Part shown: in pieces, positions 43,257-57,100 of the stretch
Numbering within the stretch: the stretch's first letter is position 1
Layout: each line of letters opens with the position of its first letter
NCBI RefSeq assembly: GCF_026914265.1
Contig: NC_069136.1
Coordinates: 52,817,381-52,881,380 of the forward strand
DNA: 64,000 bases
Source of the DNA: Mya arenaria
Lineage: Eukaryota; Mollusca; Bivalvia; Myida; Myidae
Direction of reading: 5' to 3'
Notes under the pieces: model-generated
The model's input: only the letters and a program-made list of their open reading frames with translations
Databases searched by the model: none
Told to the model about the DNA's origin: nothing
Made by a program: the position numbers and the translations under genes

Positions 43257-46200
43257 CAAATATACTAAATAAACCTACCTTCTTTTCAAGAACACCAGCA
43301 CAATGACCGTCACAGTTATAAGCAATACAAGAGATACGGACAACCCAGCAGCAAGACCTGCCGTTGATCCTGTGAAATATAAAAAACACATTCGGGTGTT
43401 CAAGTAGCCACACGCATTTGTATTTGCAAGTGTGTGAATTTAGTCGTGCGCAATCAGTTTACATTTAACATACCATATTTGTTAATTGCTCATTTTGTGT
43501 TTTTTATTGTTGGTTTTAGAAAACAACACACAAATATGTTTTACGATGCGTACAAAAAGCTAGATTTGTGTTTAGCTCAAGGACTGGTGGTTCAAATGTA
43601 ATGTTATAAGACTCAGCAAACGCGAACTGTCATGAATCTAGCATATCTGTTATTCCATATGTCGGTTATATCTCTTTTATAAAATTAATAGAACCTCATT
43701 ATTTTACTTATCCGTGTACTGATATTTCAAACACTCACAAAATTCAATTGCTTTTCTGACGCGTTAAAGCATTTTAGAAAGAATAAACCCCAGAAGTTAA
43801 TACATTTAAAATGTCAAACAGATCGGAGGCCTGTTACAGAAGGGTATATCGCGCCAAGTACTCAATTGTGAAGTCAATGTTTCTTGGAGAGGTTTGAACG
43901 AACCAATGCAAAGCAGACATATAATTATTGTATCTCCTTGCTGGACACTTTGCTAGGTATTTTAATGCCGTTATATTGTTCTACACACTTAACCAATACC
44001 TTTGGAACGGACTTGTTAGGTAAAGTGATCGAGTGTAACGCTCAAAACTTTATACCTTTACATTTCGAAACGTTTGCAAAAAAGTCAAAACTAAATGTTT
44101 CATCAGAATTTGTTATATTAGTTTAAAAATAATGACTATCTTGTGCCATTGGACAGTGTTTATTTTTAAATTTTCGATTACTTGGCTTTTTCATGTATTT
44201 TAGCATTATTTATATAATAGGATTGGAATTCTCATGCGTAAATTCTTTTAGGTCGTTCATTATACTATAAATGTATCATGATTTACAGTTGATTAAGGTC
44301 CTCAGCCGTGTTAACCAAAAATACTGAAATTTGTTTCAACTAGGTGAAGACGTTTATATAATAGAATGGCATAGCATATTGTGATTCACTTCAGGTATCG
44401 ATTGTAAGTTATTATTGGAACATACTTACGGCCTTGATTATTTTGTTATATTTTTCAAATGCTTTGCTTAAAAATGGTATTTGCTCTTTATATGAATTGA
44501 AAATAATCATGTTTTCCCCTTAAATGAAAATCGATAGTCGCTACATGCAAATGGTTAACTATGAATATACCTCCTTCTTTGTCTTTATCTAAGGGCGCTG
44601 CTGTTCCTTCAGGATGCGATACTGGAACATAACCAACCGTTTATATTGCTCAATAGAGTGGTTCCTGATTTTACTATATGTACTTGACGACACACATGAA
44701 ACGAATAAAAAACAACAACAACCCCGCCCCCCCCCCCCCAAAAAAAAAACACACACCCCCAAACAAAACAAACAAAACAAAACAACAACACAACAACAAA
44801 AATCAAACAAAACAACAACAACAGATAAACAAACCAAAAACACGATGTATAATTAAATGCACTCATAAGCCAAAACAATCCAAATTCGTATAAAAAGTAT
44901 CACTAAATGTTTGGGATACGCCTCTATTTTACGCTAGATCTGACATTTGAATGGAAAAGAATAATACATGTGATAGAAATTGTTTTGTTTCGAAAATATT
45001 ATTTTTCAACTACTATGGGTTATTATCGTACACCAAAGCAACTGTTGTTAGTCACTCGGTCATTGTGTATGGTTAATGTCCATAGAATGAAGCTTATATT
45101 CAAAAGAATGGTAGTTATTAAGGCATGTGTTTGCGATATTGAAAGGTTATCAAAAGCAAATAGTGCCACTACAGGGGTGGAAGGGTCCTTAAATTTTCTT
45201 AAATCTGTCTAAGAAGGGAATAGGAAAAACAGTTTCTAATAATTGGATCATACCCTATGTTAGGGTGTATCACTATTGTACACACTTTAAAACATAAACT
45301 GCCAAATTTTAACATGTTCAATCAAATAAATGCACATTTTTAGGAACTACGAAAAAAATCTACACTACGGCAAAAAAGTGTAGGGTCGGGAGGAAAAATA
45401 TATTGGAAACAAACATTTCATTTTTGCGCCTTTTACAAGTATCAAAATATTGACATGTATTAATGTTGGGGGTAAACGACATGGGATGGTCAGAAAAAGC
45501 CAAGAAAGAACTAACTGAGAATTTCAACCGGTCATGAAACTCAACCTCACAATTAGTCCATTTAGTATTTACCAATGTTATTCATGCTCATTTGTATATT
45601 TACCTCCTTCGCACAAGCTTTTTCTCGATTCACCTTTGTAAGCAAACTTGACGTAAGCAGTCTGGTTTATCTTTTTCACATATGCATACGTCAAGGGTGG
45701 ATTGGTGCTATTGTCTGCAAGTTTATTTGTCATTAAATGTTATACGACGTACGATCCAAACTATCATAGGAATTATCAAATTTACTTATATACTTCTTTC
45801 ATTTCAACACTTAGAATTTTAAAATATTTAAAATCATAGATATGTTTAAGATATCAGCAGAACAAATAATCGTTTCTATATTTCTTCAAAAATTTGCATT
45901 ATCCTAGACATTATGTCTCCCCTTCAACGCGAACTTTTATAATTTAAAAAAAAAGTTAATTATGTTATTTTGTTTAAACTATCCGCACAACAATTCAAAC
46001 GTTTCCTAAAAAATCAATATTTACCCGAAATAAATTATCCCCTTTAACGCATTTTAAACTAATATTATTTGTATTATTAATATTTGACTTGAAAACGATC
46101 AGAACTGTCCGTCATGCTATATATCTAATTTCACATTGCAATATACAATAATATATTCCTGCACTTTTAGACCAATATATTTATATTTTCTTTAATTCAT

Positions 46201-49200
46201 TTTAAACAATATTTGCAGGCGAAAAGATGGCAGTTAACTACGCAGCAATGGAGTATAGATCTTGCGAAAACATATAAAATAACAGAGCTGTTTATCTCAA
46301 ACGTTCTATATTTTATGATCTGAAGGTCATCTATTAATCTTCCAAGTTGTCTTTTAACAGAGTATGCCTTCAAACATCTGAGGCTTGTCTCTGTATTTTT
46401 CTATTATTTTTTTACCTAAAACGAGATATGTCTTTATATATATAAATATGTCTTTATATATATATATGAACTATTTTATACCTCACGTTTGTATTATACA
46501 TTTACGTAATGACTAAGACCAGTTATGAAGAAGGAAACCGTACAGACAAAACTGGTGAATTTCTGAAAAAAATGTCGTTATATCGTAAAGCTGTTAATCC
46601 TGAATGGTGAACTAAAATCATTTGAAAGGCAGTCGACGCTAGAAAGTGACATGTTGCATACTATTTAATTAGAACTTTTAACAGGTGTTCATTAAGTACC
46701 TGTTTCGACTGAAAATACTGTTCCGTTTTAACTCCCGCCTACACGGTATGTTTCCCTCATATTTTGTCTCTATAAATTTGCAAAAGTCGAGCTTTTGGCA
46801 TGATGCTCGCATTGTTGTCATGATGTTTTTTTTTCATTGTTAAGACACGCAAAAGGCACATAAACGATTAACTAAAACGTGAGAAAGTTTTAAAAGTCCT
46901 TAAAGTATTCACATGTATTGAAGAGCTACTATAGAACACTGCAAAGTAATAGCTTTTATGTTAGTTAAATTGGATGATTTAATTTGTATTATTTAATCTT
47001 ACATTAATGTTGAGTATCATCGTGTAACTTGATACAGCGCGTTGTGTCTTCTATCATCGATGTGGTAAAACAGTCACCACACCGAATTTATTTCCTTGAA
47101 GTAGTTACCGAACTTTGATCCAGACATATTCCAGAGATACACTTCCATGATGCATTCAAATTTAATTTCCTGTCATCGTTCCCGAGTTGTTTAACCGACC
47201 ATAATTCGAAAATAAGAGAAACTAGAAATTCAGTACGTCGAAAGATTAACGTAACGTCAAAGGGGAGACATAATCGCCAACACCTTACTGTTATAACGAT
47301 TTGAACGAACGGACGGATGTAGCATTTTCGATAATTGATGAAACAAGGGCGAACGAAAGTAAACGACACAATCGCAACCAAATCATAAACATTTTGAAAA
47401 AAAAACTTGTTAAGACTTCTATCCTCAGTACGCTTCATTTTCAACCATGTGTGATATTGATGTGATGGGTTAATTAATAGGAACTCCAGTAATCATCGAG
47501 TACATAAAAACATAGTGACATCTGCTCAGTTGCCTCATTTGTTTGTATTATTTATGTGTATTCTTGTATATATGATACAAATATGATCGATATGACCACT
47601 TTACAGTGTGTGTGTGTGTGTAAGGTTTAAAACATTAATAACTGTTCAAGGCATTGTTAACACGTTTTTGAATCGAAATTGAACGAACTATCGACAAATG
47701 ACATGAACTTATTTTAACATCTTATTGTAGTTTTAATTGATTCTATAACAAACATCTTCTTTGTCTTCATTAATTGATTGATTGATTACTGATTAATTAA
47801 ACCTTAATTTTATGTTAATGAGGGAATCAAACCAAAAAAGGAGTCTTACTTTCTAATAAATGCGACATTCAAACGTATTAATAAACTTACACATGACGTT
47901 TTGAAACGTGAAAGCAGCTAGATCTTCAACGGTCAAGATACAAGAAAAGCACAAAAAAAGTTTAAAAAGTATTAAAAATGAATTATTTTCCTAGGCAAAC
48001 TTTTAATTCCCAATTATTCGCAGAAAAAACAACAACAAGAGAGTACATAATACAAATATTCTACATTCAAGAGTTAAGTTTGGGTTATTAGAATATACCA
48101 TGTACATGTAGGATAGTAAAAAGCGAGAAAAGAAGTCAACATATTGTAGCCAAGATGAAATGCTGATAGATAAAGGGAGACAATTCATGCAGATTGATTT
48201 TACTTTTTACCATTTATTGGTTATTGTTTCCCTTAGATCATGGTATGTTATATGGTTGAGTGATTTCTTTGGAATTGGTCAGGTGACTGTAATTATCATT
48301 GTTGCAAAGATTTTCTCTCCATTGTTGAAAACGTTTGAGAAGTTGTGGAAGCTTTTAATTTGATCTGGTCGAAGAAAAGGAAAACTATTATGGTCAGTAT
48401 TGGTTGCATTTGATCTTTTAACTATTCTATTTGTGTTTGCAATGTGTTGGAAATGTAATCATGCATTTGGTAGATTTGTCAGGCTGAATTATATATTTTC
48501 GTGGTCTTAGACGTTTGAGGACTGGTTTCAATATAGCATTATCTGCTAATTGTTATTTACATTTAATATTACATTCATGGTTTTAGGTTTTCAGTTATTA
48601 CCAGCATGAACTGCATTCACCTGAGAGATATGTGATTGAGAGTCAGGAGTTCAGTCCCTCAGACTTGGTAGGTGATTGATGTAAACTGTTTTGTACATGT
48701 TTGTTTGTTGTATTGTTATGTCATTGAATGTGTTATGTTATTTTAACGCCACTAGACATTTACTTGACATATAAGTAATATCATATTTAAGTACCTGATA
48801 TATTCTTTGTTTACTACATTATGTTTATATTACAAGAACAGTTATATATGTATTGTAATAAGTATTGTTACTTTTTTCTATTTTCTGAACGTGCTCTCTT
48901 ATATTAATATATGGATTACGTTTATTGGAACTACATGTTTATGATAACTAAAACGGTGCAATAAAGATTAAAACGAACCCGTGCCTTTCTAACATTCTCA
49001 TAAGAACTATAGGAATTAATAGCTTGGAAAGTTTAGACTGGTTATAATATAAAAACGACAATAATCATAATAATTTGTTAATTAGTCTAATGCGTGATAT
49101 TTGTTGCAAATCGTATATAATGCTATGTGTCACTACAGTTTCGTACACAGTTTATGACAAAAAGCATGCTCGGTACAAAAGTCTTTATTACGAGATATTT

Positions 49201-51037
49201 TCTCCATGCTAAAAAAAAGGTTGACGGTTCAAGCGATATCATGTCGTCAAAAAAAAGCACTTTAAGCGAAATATTTATTTAAGCATCAACCTCGTTACTT
49301 TTTCCGTTACTCCTTTTGTTTGATTAATGTATAAACTGTCTTGCTCGCTTGTTTTGCTTGGAGATTTTAACCTTGAGTACGAACGGGCTAACATTTTCCA
49401 AAATATTTTTTTCTCTACATGAAAGGTTACGATTCATTTATTAAAGCATATAATTCGAATTATTCTCATTTTTATATACGACACTTTTTCATTGGACGTA
49501 TCATGCCTTTTATTTAAGGGCCGGCAGCGATGCAAAAGTGGGTAGGGAAGGTCAAAATCAAAAACGTTTTAAAAATACATGTTTTTTTAGCTTTGAGGAG
49601 CGATCATTTTTGGGAATGAAACATTTATTCTTGGGGACATGTTTTGGGTTAGTTAGGTGTTAAACAATTTTTACAAAAAAGAGATTTTACAGATTTTGGA
49701 TCAAAAAGCATTCACATCATTACGGAAAGGTCTGTCGACATTATTACTTCGATTTTATGTGAAAATGCCCCAGACTACCTATTCAACAATGTCTTGAGAG
49801 ATCTTGATAATATCTTGTCAAATAAGAAAGTATTTCAGAAAACTAATGAAATTTCGCGGATGAAATTCATGCCCAGGTTACAAAAATGCATATATATTTT
49901 ATAAAATAGCTGCAATCAACACAAAGCCACAATACATTGTTGATTGGGCACTTCCCATAAATATGACTCACAAACATTTACTTTTTGTCTTAAGACATTT
50001 CCGGGAAAAAGTAAATGCTTTTTAATTGGAAATCTGATAAAATGTTCTTTCTTAAAAAATGCCCAATTCCTTATTACAGCTTTTCATGTAGCATCGGAAA
50101 AATGAGTTATGCTTGTTAAATATTGAACCTCAAAACTAGATAGATATTGATATTTTAAAACATTTAAAATGTTGGTCCCTCAATCGACTTTTGCATCGCT
50201 GCCGAACTTTAAACACACTTGCGCTCTTCCGTTGCTCTTGAAATAGGCAGGAATATACTAATTGATAACAAGGAAATATATTTCGCAAATATTGTTCAAT
50301 ATCTGTTTTCATCGTATACAAAATCGTGTAATAAAAATAATAATCTTAAAATAGTGTACACGATCAATACTAGTTAGATCACTCTAAAAGATTAGATAGA
50401 TTCTGTATGAATATTTGGAAACATTAACGCTAAAACGTTTTATATTTTAATTGATGTACAATAATCTCCGGTTAAAGGAAAATAGCGCTTTGTATCGTCG
50501 GTCGACATGCTACAAAAATACAAAATATCTGAACCATGGTAGTCGTTTACCTAGACAGCCTTTATTACAATTACAGAAAAAAAACCCCGCTGCATCCGCC
50601 GATACGTTAAAATCTTGGTAACATTACGAAACCATTAGACGGTTTACTTAGATGGAATGATGAACATACCAAGGACATCGCTCAAAGATATAATAGATTC
50701 TGTTTTAATTATTCCTGTCCAGTAGTTCTGGCTGTTCTGGTCTGTGAAATTCCCATTTTTAATACTTTGTATCGATGCAGGGAATTTTCCTCCAAAGACG
50801 CAGTTTTCAACAGCCTGAGCCCAAATTCCATCACTTTGATAGTGTTGTTCCGCCATCGGGTTATATTCTATAACAGTATAGATCTTGCGTTATGGTAACA
50901 AACAAATAATACTTAAGTTAGCATCAAGGATTTCGATTTGGGTCATACGTATCTAACAAGGAACTCTAAGGCGTAACAGTTGTATTATTATATTATTCGT
51001 CTATTGCTACTACTACTACTACTACTACTACTACTAT

Positions 51038-51069
<32 letters not shown>

Positions 51070-51087
51070 TTACTACTACTACTATTT

Positions 51088-51146
<59 letters not shown>

Positions 51147-54100
51147 GCTACTACTACTACTACTACTACTACTGCTACTGCTACTGCTACTACTACTACT
51201 ACTACTACTACTACAACTACTACTACTCTACAACAACAACAACAACAACAACAGCAACAACAACTACTTCTTCTACTACTACTACTCTTACTACTACTTC
51301 TACTACTATTACGACTACTGATACTACTACTATTACTACAAATCCTTTTTATATTGGATGAAATATGGTCACACCCTAATATCATACCAAGGGTCAATTC
51401 AAAGGCACCTTCTCTTAGATATTCCTCATAAACAGTGTTTATCACACTTAATTGCAACAATTCTTAATAACATTAAAAATCAAAAACAATCCCACTCGAA
51501 CAAAAAAAAAAGCTAATTTGCTCCGCAAATCACATGCCGTTAAAAGATAAACAAAACTTATAGTGTACACAACTCTTAAAGCACAGTTTTTGACGAACAA
51601 TAACACCTAAATATAATACAATCCGTGGGTTTAGTGCAAGAAAGGAACCAAAACCGGTTTCTGTGTCATTGTCTTTCTGGCAGTTACGCCACAAATAATC
51701 CGCTTGAAACAGTTAACCTGCCGACCAACCGTTAAGTGAGTCCTTTGTTGAGTGGGCGCTATAAAATGTTCAGGCTACGCCACTTGATTAAATCTGTTTC
51801 CATATTAGGTAGCATGAAAAAAGAGGAAATAGTTACCTGAAAAATATTTATTGCTGCATAATAGATTTGGGAAGGTGTTTGAAGTGCATGACTCCCAATG
51901 ATAATCATTTCCAGGTCTATTCTTATAAAAGAACTGTAGGCAGTTGTTGTGAATGTTATGTGAATGTTCGCTAGGAGGAACTGGAATATAAAGGGTGATG
52001 TATCAGCGACGTACAAAGTACACCATGTGTAATCTCTTTTTAAAATGAAATATCAAATATTTCATTGATGCATATCAAAATCCTATTTCGTTGTGCCTCT
52101 GAAGGGAAAAGGATTCCTTTCTAGAATTGGTAAACTTGCAATTTTTATGTGCTGATTTCCGATGAAAATATTTTTACTGTAAACATACATTTTAAAATCA
52201 TGTATTCTCATTACTTTCGTTTGTAAAGTTCGTCTGTAAGTAAACATACTAAAGCAATTTTACAAGTACCATTTTCAACAGTGTAATATGAAAAGATGGT
52301 GGCAGCTGTGTTTCCACACGGATATTGATCAACTTCTCTACATTTCTCTCCGCTTGTTTGAATCCACGAGTCGATTTTACTGGCGCATTTACATCGCAAA
52401 CCCTGAAATAGACCCACAAGTCAGTTAAAACAATAAAGTAGGCATTCTTTCTCCTATATGGAATTAAAGACTTGTCGAAAAAGAAACATCCAAATTCATG
52501 TTTATGTTTTGGCATAGTTTATTATAAATGTTTATATGATTTCAAAATTGATGATACTAGAAAACGAATAGTTATCATGAATTTCCGTTTTTTAAATATT
52601 TAAGATGAGTATATGTGTACTGTATTTATCATATTCATAGACTATGAATTCTTGATAAAGTATAAGACATGAAACAAAGTTATGGTATACAGTCACAAGC
52701 GTGACAGTGTTTTTACAAGCCAATGAATAATAGTCAAAACTCTGATAACCTTAAAGAACATTGAATAAGGAAAAAAACAAATTCATCAAAAATATGTCTT
52801 TAAGCCATACTGGTTAGCGACCCCTTTTCGGCCGGAAACGGTTACTTTTGACACAAGATAGCTATTCCGATAAAACTTTGCACTCAGACAGGTTGGCTCT
52901 TCCGAAAAAAACTCGGTAATTTGTTTTTAAAAATAGCCAGGGATTCCGAATATTCCCACGTGCAAAATACCCCTATAATTTCGCTAAAATAAGCACCCTA
53001 CTGTACCAATTATTCGCCCACCCCATAAATTCGCTGTTCTTACGATGTTTTTCATATATTTCTCTCTAAACTATATCTTCAAACATTTTTATTTTATTTG
53101 ACCAGTCTAGCGACCGTTTAAAACGACAATTGATCAATAAAATATAATATGTTAACTATTACATACTGTTAATGTATGTTTAAAATGATAAAACACCTAC
53201 TCGGTAAGCCTTCTCTTTTATGTCTTTGCAGAAAATTAAAAAAAAAAACTACTGGGATTTCCTTCTTGAAACGTGACCTACAATGTATGCATATTTATAG
53301 ACTTCCGAAGAGGGACAATGCATGTCCGTACAAGAATGTAATGATCAATTCAAATTTGAGTTGCTTCCCTTAGACGAAAAATTCGGCGATTACTTCACCG
53401 TTTTTAGGTTTTACCATTTGCTTTTTCGAAAATTGAACTTAAAATACAGCAATTTATGGCACTTGTATAATTCATCACCGGTTTTATACTTTATAATGAC
53501 AAATCAATAATGTCGTCTGATAGTGCAAGGTATAAGGAAAATTAAACAATCCTTACATGGACTCATGCAAATGAGCGCGCGAGTGATGACGTCATCCCCG
53601 CGTGCAACTTACAAGGTCAGACGTGTAAACAATGCTTATTTGGGTCGAATTCCACATACGTCTTACATTTAAACGCAGAAAACAGCTGTCAAAAAAGATG
53701 CCGCAATGAAACGCCAGACTATTTTGTGTAAAATATTTCGTTTTGACTGGTTTTAACTGGGTGGGCGAAAAAGTGGTACGAGCGAATAATAGGTCGCTAA
53801 CCAGTATGCCATGAAAATAAGACCTAAAGCGACATGACCAGGATTCAGCTAAATATAAAAACGCTGATTGCGAACACTGACCTTAATTTCAATCGGACAA
53901 AAAGCACTTTATTGTTACATTTTCGTCAAATATACTAAATAGAAGCTTACAAAGATGTCAAAATATATCAACTACCTGTTGAATTGAAAAAAACCATCAT
54001 GCTGAGAAAAAATAATAATTTCGGAGCATATGTTCGGCAACAGTTTATGATTCGCATTTTGATAAAAATCTTATTTTGCGAATTACTACGGTACCCAGAA

Positions 54101-57100
54101 AACGTCTGCAAAGAGGTGTGATTGATTTTACAATGAAATCCCTTGCTACAAGCTGATACTATATCACTGTTTTTACATCTCATTGATCATTTATCGAAGG
54201 TATAAAGTATTGTTTTGTTTTTATTAGGTAAATCTAGTTTGGCCACAATTGTCAATAGTATTTTTATCCTAATGTTTTGACAACTCCCTTTTCAGGTGTT
54301 ACTCTGACCATTTTACAACTCTGTTTTGAGAAACTTTATATAAAACAAAAAAATCACATTGGAGGTTGTCAGTGCAAACATTCGTTTCACATGGCTGATT
54401 ATAATTTCTATTTTAAAATAACACACCAGAAATGATAACATAATCTTCAGGGACAAAAATAAAACCAATTTACTGATAAAAGGCACACTAATTAAGTTAG
54501 AAGGCTAAGAAAGAAAATGAAAATAATTATTTCATAATCTAAAAAGGTTATGGGACTAAACTTTTATTGATTGTTGTTGTTGCTGAGTTAGCAGTGTTAA
54601 GCAATACTTGTTTAAACGTCACGGAATTACTCACCACTATTGATTTGTGTATACCGAATGTTTTGCATCCTGTTGTACGTCTGCATTCTCCCAAAGTTGA
54701 AACAAAATATTCGGCTCCAGCATTTAAGTGGCCACATCCTTTAAAACAAAGACGTTTGCCAATAGAAGATATTTTCCGACAAATCAAAGTAAACGTAGTG
54801 AAAAATATATTTTTTAAAAAAGGTTAGCAGTTTTCTAACCCCAACAATACCGAAAAGGGGTACATAATACCGGCAGGTAATATATATTTAATAATATACA
54901 AATTGTATTCATAATGCCAAAACAGTATTTTCAAATCGATTGAGATAAAAACAGGCATTTCTGTCACTGTTGCCTGCGATCGCTGCGATAAGACATTATC
55001 TATCTAGTGGTTGAGTATCTTAATTAAATTCATAATATGATATGATGTTTGTGATTTGTATCAATACAATGAACTGTTAAATATTTCGATTTCAAAAAGT
55101 ACACTCGATTGCCTATATATTTATCAAGCGATATAAGTTCTAAACCCAGGATTTAACTCAGTCGAGCTTTGTCGATTGGCTGGGTTTGAAAGACAGAAAA
55201 GTACCTTAGAAAAGATATCACTGTTATATCGACTGGATTCATTTGTTTGAATGTGGAGTCAGTATCAAGTATATGTATTACTGTATCAGTTCATATCAAT
55301 TGTATTCATTTTCTTCTTCAGTGTCATGCTAGTAATTGTTACCTCTAATATGGATTTTTGTAACGTTTTGATAAATGGTAAGGAAAATAACAGGTTGCGT
55401 GCGCATAAACCCATTTAAACTCCAGTGATCTCATGTTTCAGTGACCGTTGAAAGGCGGTAACTCAAAAACTTAAAAATGCATCTAATATATTAATGATGT
55501 AATATAGTTTTTAAACCGTTTAAAAAAACTGTCTTGTGAATCAAGACAGACTTACTACATCTGACTTTTTCTGGTTTAATGTATATTTACCTGAATTTAC
55601 CTACCAAGATAAGCATAACTAATCCATGTTTGTGCATATCCAATCCAAAAACCATTGTCTTGATCTTCTTCGTTTGTAGTAAATTCCAAATAATTTTCAA
55701 CAATGCATGAGCTATTATCCTTGCAGGTTATCTTTGGTACTGCCAAGGTGCAACTAGACTCGTCCCATCTAGTATCATCTTGTGAAACAAAAACTCTCTG
55801 ACCTGAAAATTGCATATGATTAGGCAAATGCGTATCTACATCTTATTTAAATAGAAACTGGTTCACTAAAAACAATAAATAATAGCTAACAATTGTGTGC
55901 ATTCAACAACAAGAGAGTATGTATATAGGAATTTCCAGTTTGTACACTTTTGTATAGTTTAATATTTACAGATTGAAGAAAAAATACCTTTCCATTATAC
56001 TATCATTATAATTGTAGAGATGTTTACTTGTCAATGCAGTTTTTTATTGTATTATTGATAAGCATTTCTCTATATAGTTTACTATATAAATATATAGACA
56101 GACTGAGTCCCCCGGGGCGGGGCCATTTTTCACCACATGGACATAATTTAAACATTATTAGTAAAGAACCACTACATGAGGCTGCATTCCAAATTTCAAG
56201 GGTCGTGGACTTGTAGGTTCAAAGAAGATTGTCAAAGATTTGAGTATATAAGCTCATAGAAAATTGTGACCCCTAGTGCATTTTTGACATAAGGGCATAT
56301 TTTGAACACTCTTGGTAAATGACTTCTAACTGTGGCTACATAGCGAATATCAAGGGTCTGGCACATGGGTTGTAAGAGAAGCAAATCTTTAAATTTAAGT
56401 TTTAAAATGTTGAAGACGGACGACGGAAAACGGACGATGGACGACGGACAACGGACGAAAAACATTGAATGATCACAATAGCTCACCTTGAGCACTTGAA
56501 ATGATGAATTAATCGGTGGCTATTAATGATGCTGCTGCTTATTAAGGAAGTAAGTGGTTGACGAGTAATTAGTTGAGTAAGCCATTAGTGGTTAAGGTAG
56601 TTTGTTGATGTTAAGGTAGTAGTAGTTTTTGCTAAGGAACTTAATCGTTGCTAAGAAGTTATAAGTTGTAAAGGTAGTCATTTGTTGCTTTTGAATAAGG
56701 TTGTTGCTAAGAAAATCACTGGTTGCTAAGAAAGTCATTAATTCGGATGAAAATCATTGTTTGCTATCGATAAATGTAGTTGGCAAATAATCACTGCTTT
56801 CTTACGATGTAATTGGTTGATAGGGAAGTCTTTGGTTGCTTAGAAAGTTAAAGTTTGTTAAAGAAGTCACTGGTTGCTCTGTATGAAGGCAGTTGCTAAG
56901 AAGTAAGTGTTTGCTATGGAAGACATTGGTTGCTAAGGAAGTCTTTGGTTACTTAGAAAGTAAGTGGATTGTAGGGAATAATCGAGTTACTAAGTAAATC
57001 ATTGGTTGCTACGAACATCATTCGTTGCTAAAGAAGTCAATTGTTGCTATGACTGTATTTTGTTGCAAACGCTGTCATTTGTAGCTAATAAAGGCAATGG

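Noticed and set aside
44609-44893. Lysine/asparagine/proline-rich and cysteine/valine-rich frames
   Set aside because: Low-complexity translations of a C-run and CAA-rich repeat.
50980-51460. Polyleucine and polyvaline/cysteine open frames
   Set aside because: Translations of a CTA/CAA microsatellite inside a receptor intron.
53968-54183. A cysteine-containing minus-strand frame in receptor intron 3
   Set aside because: No acceptor/donor pair gives a phase that fits between the two WSC exons, which already join cleanly.
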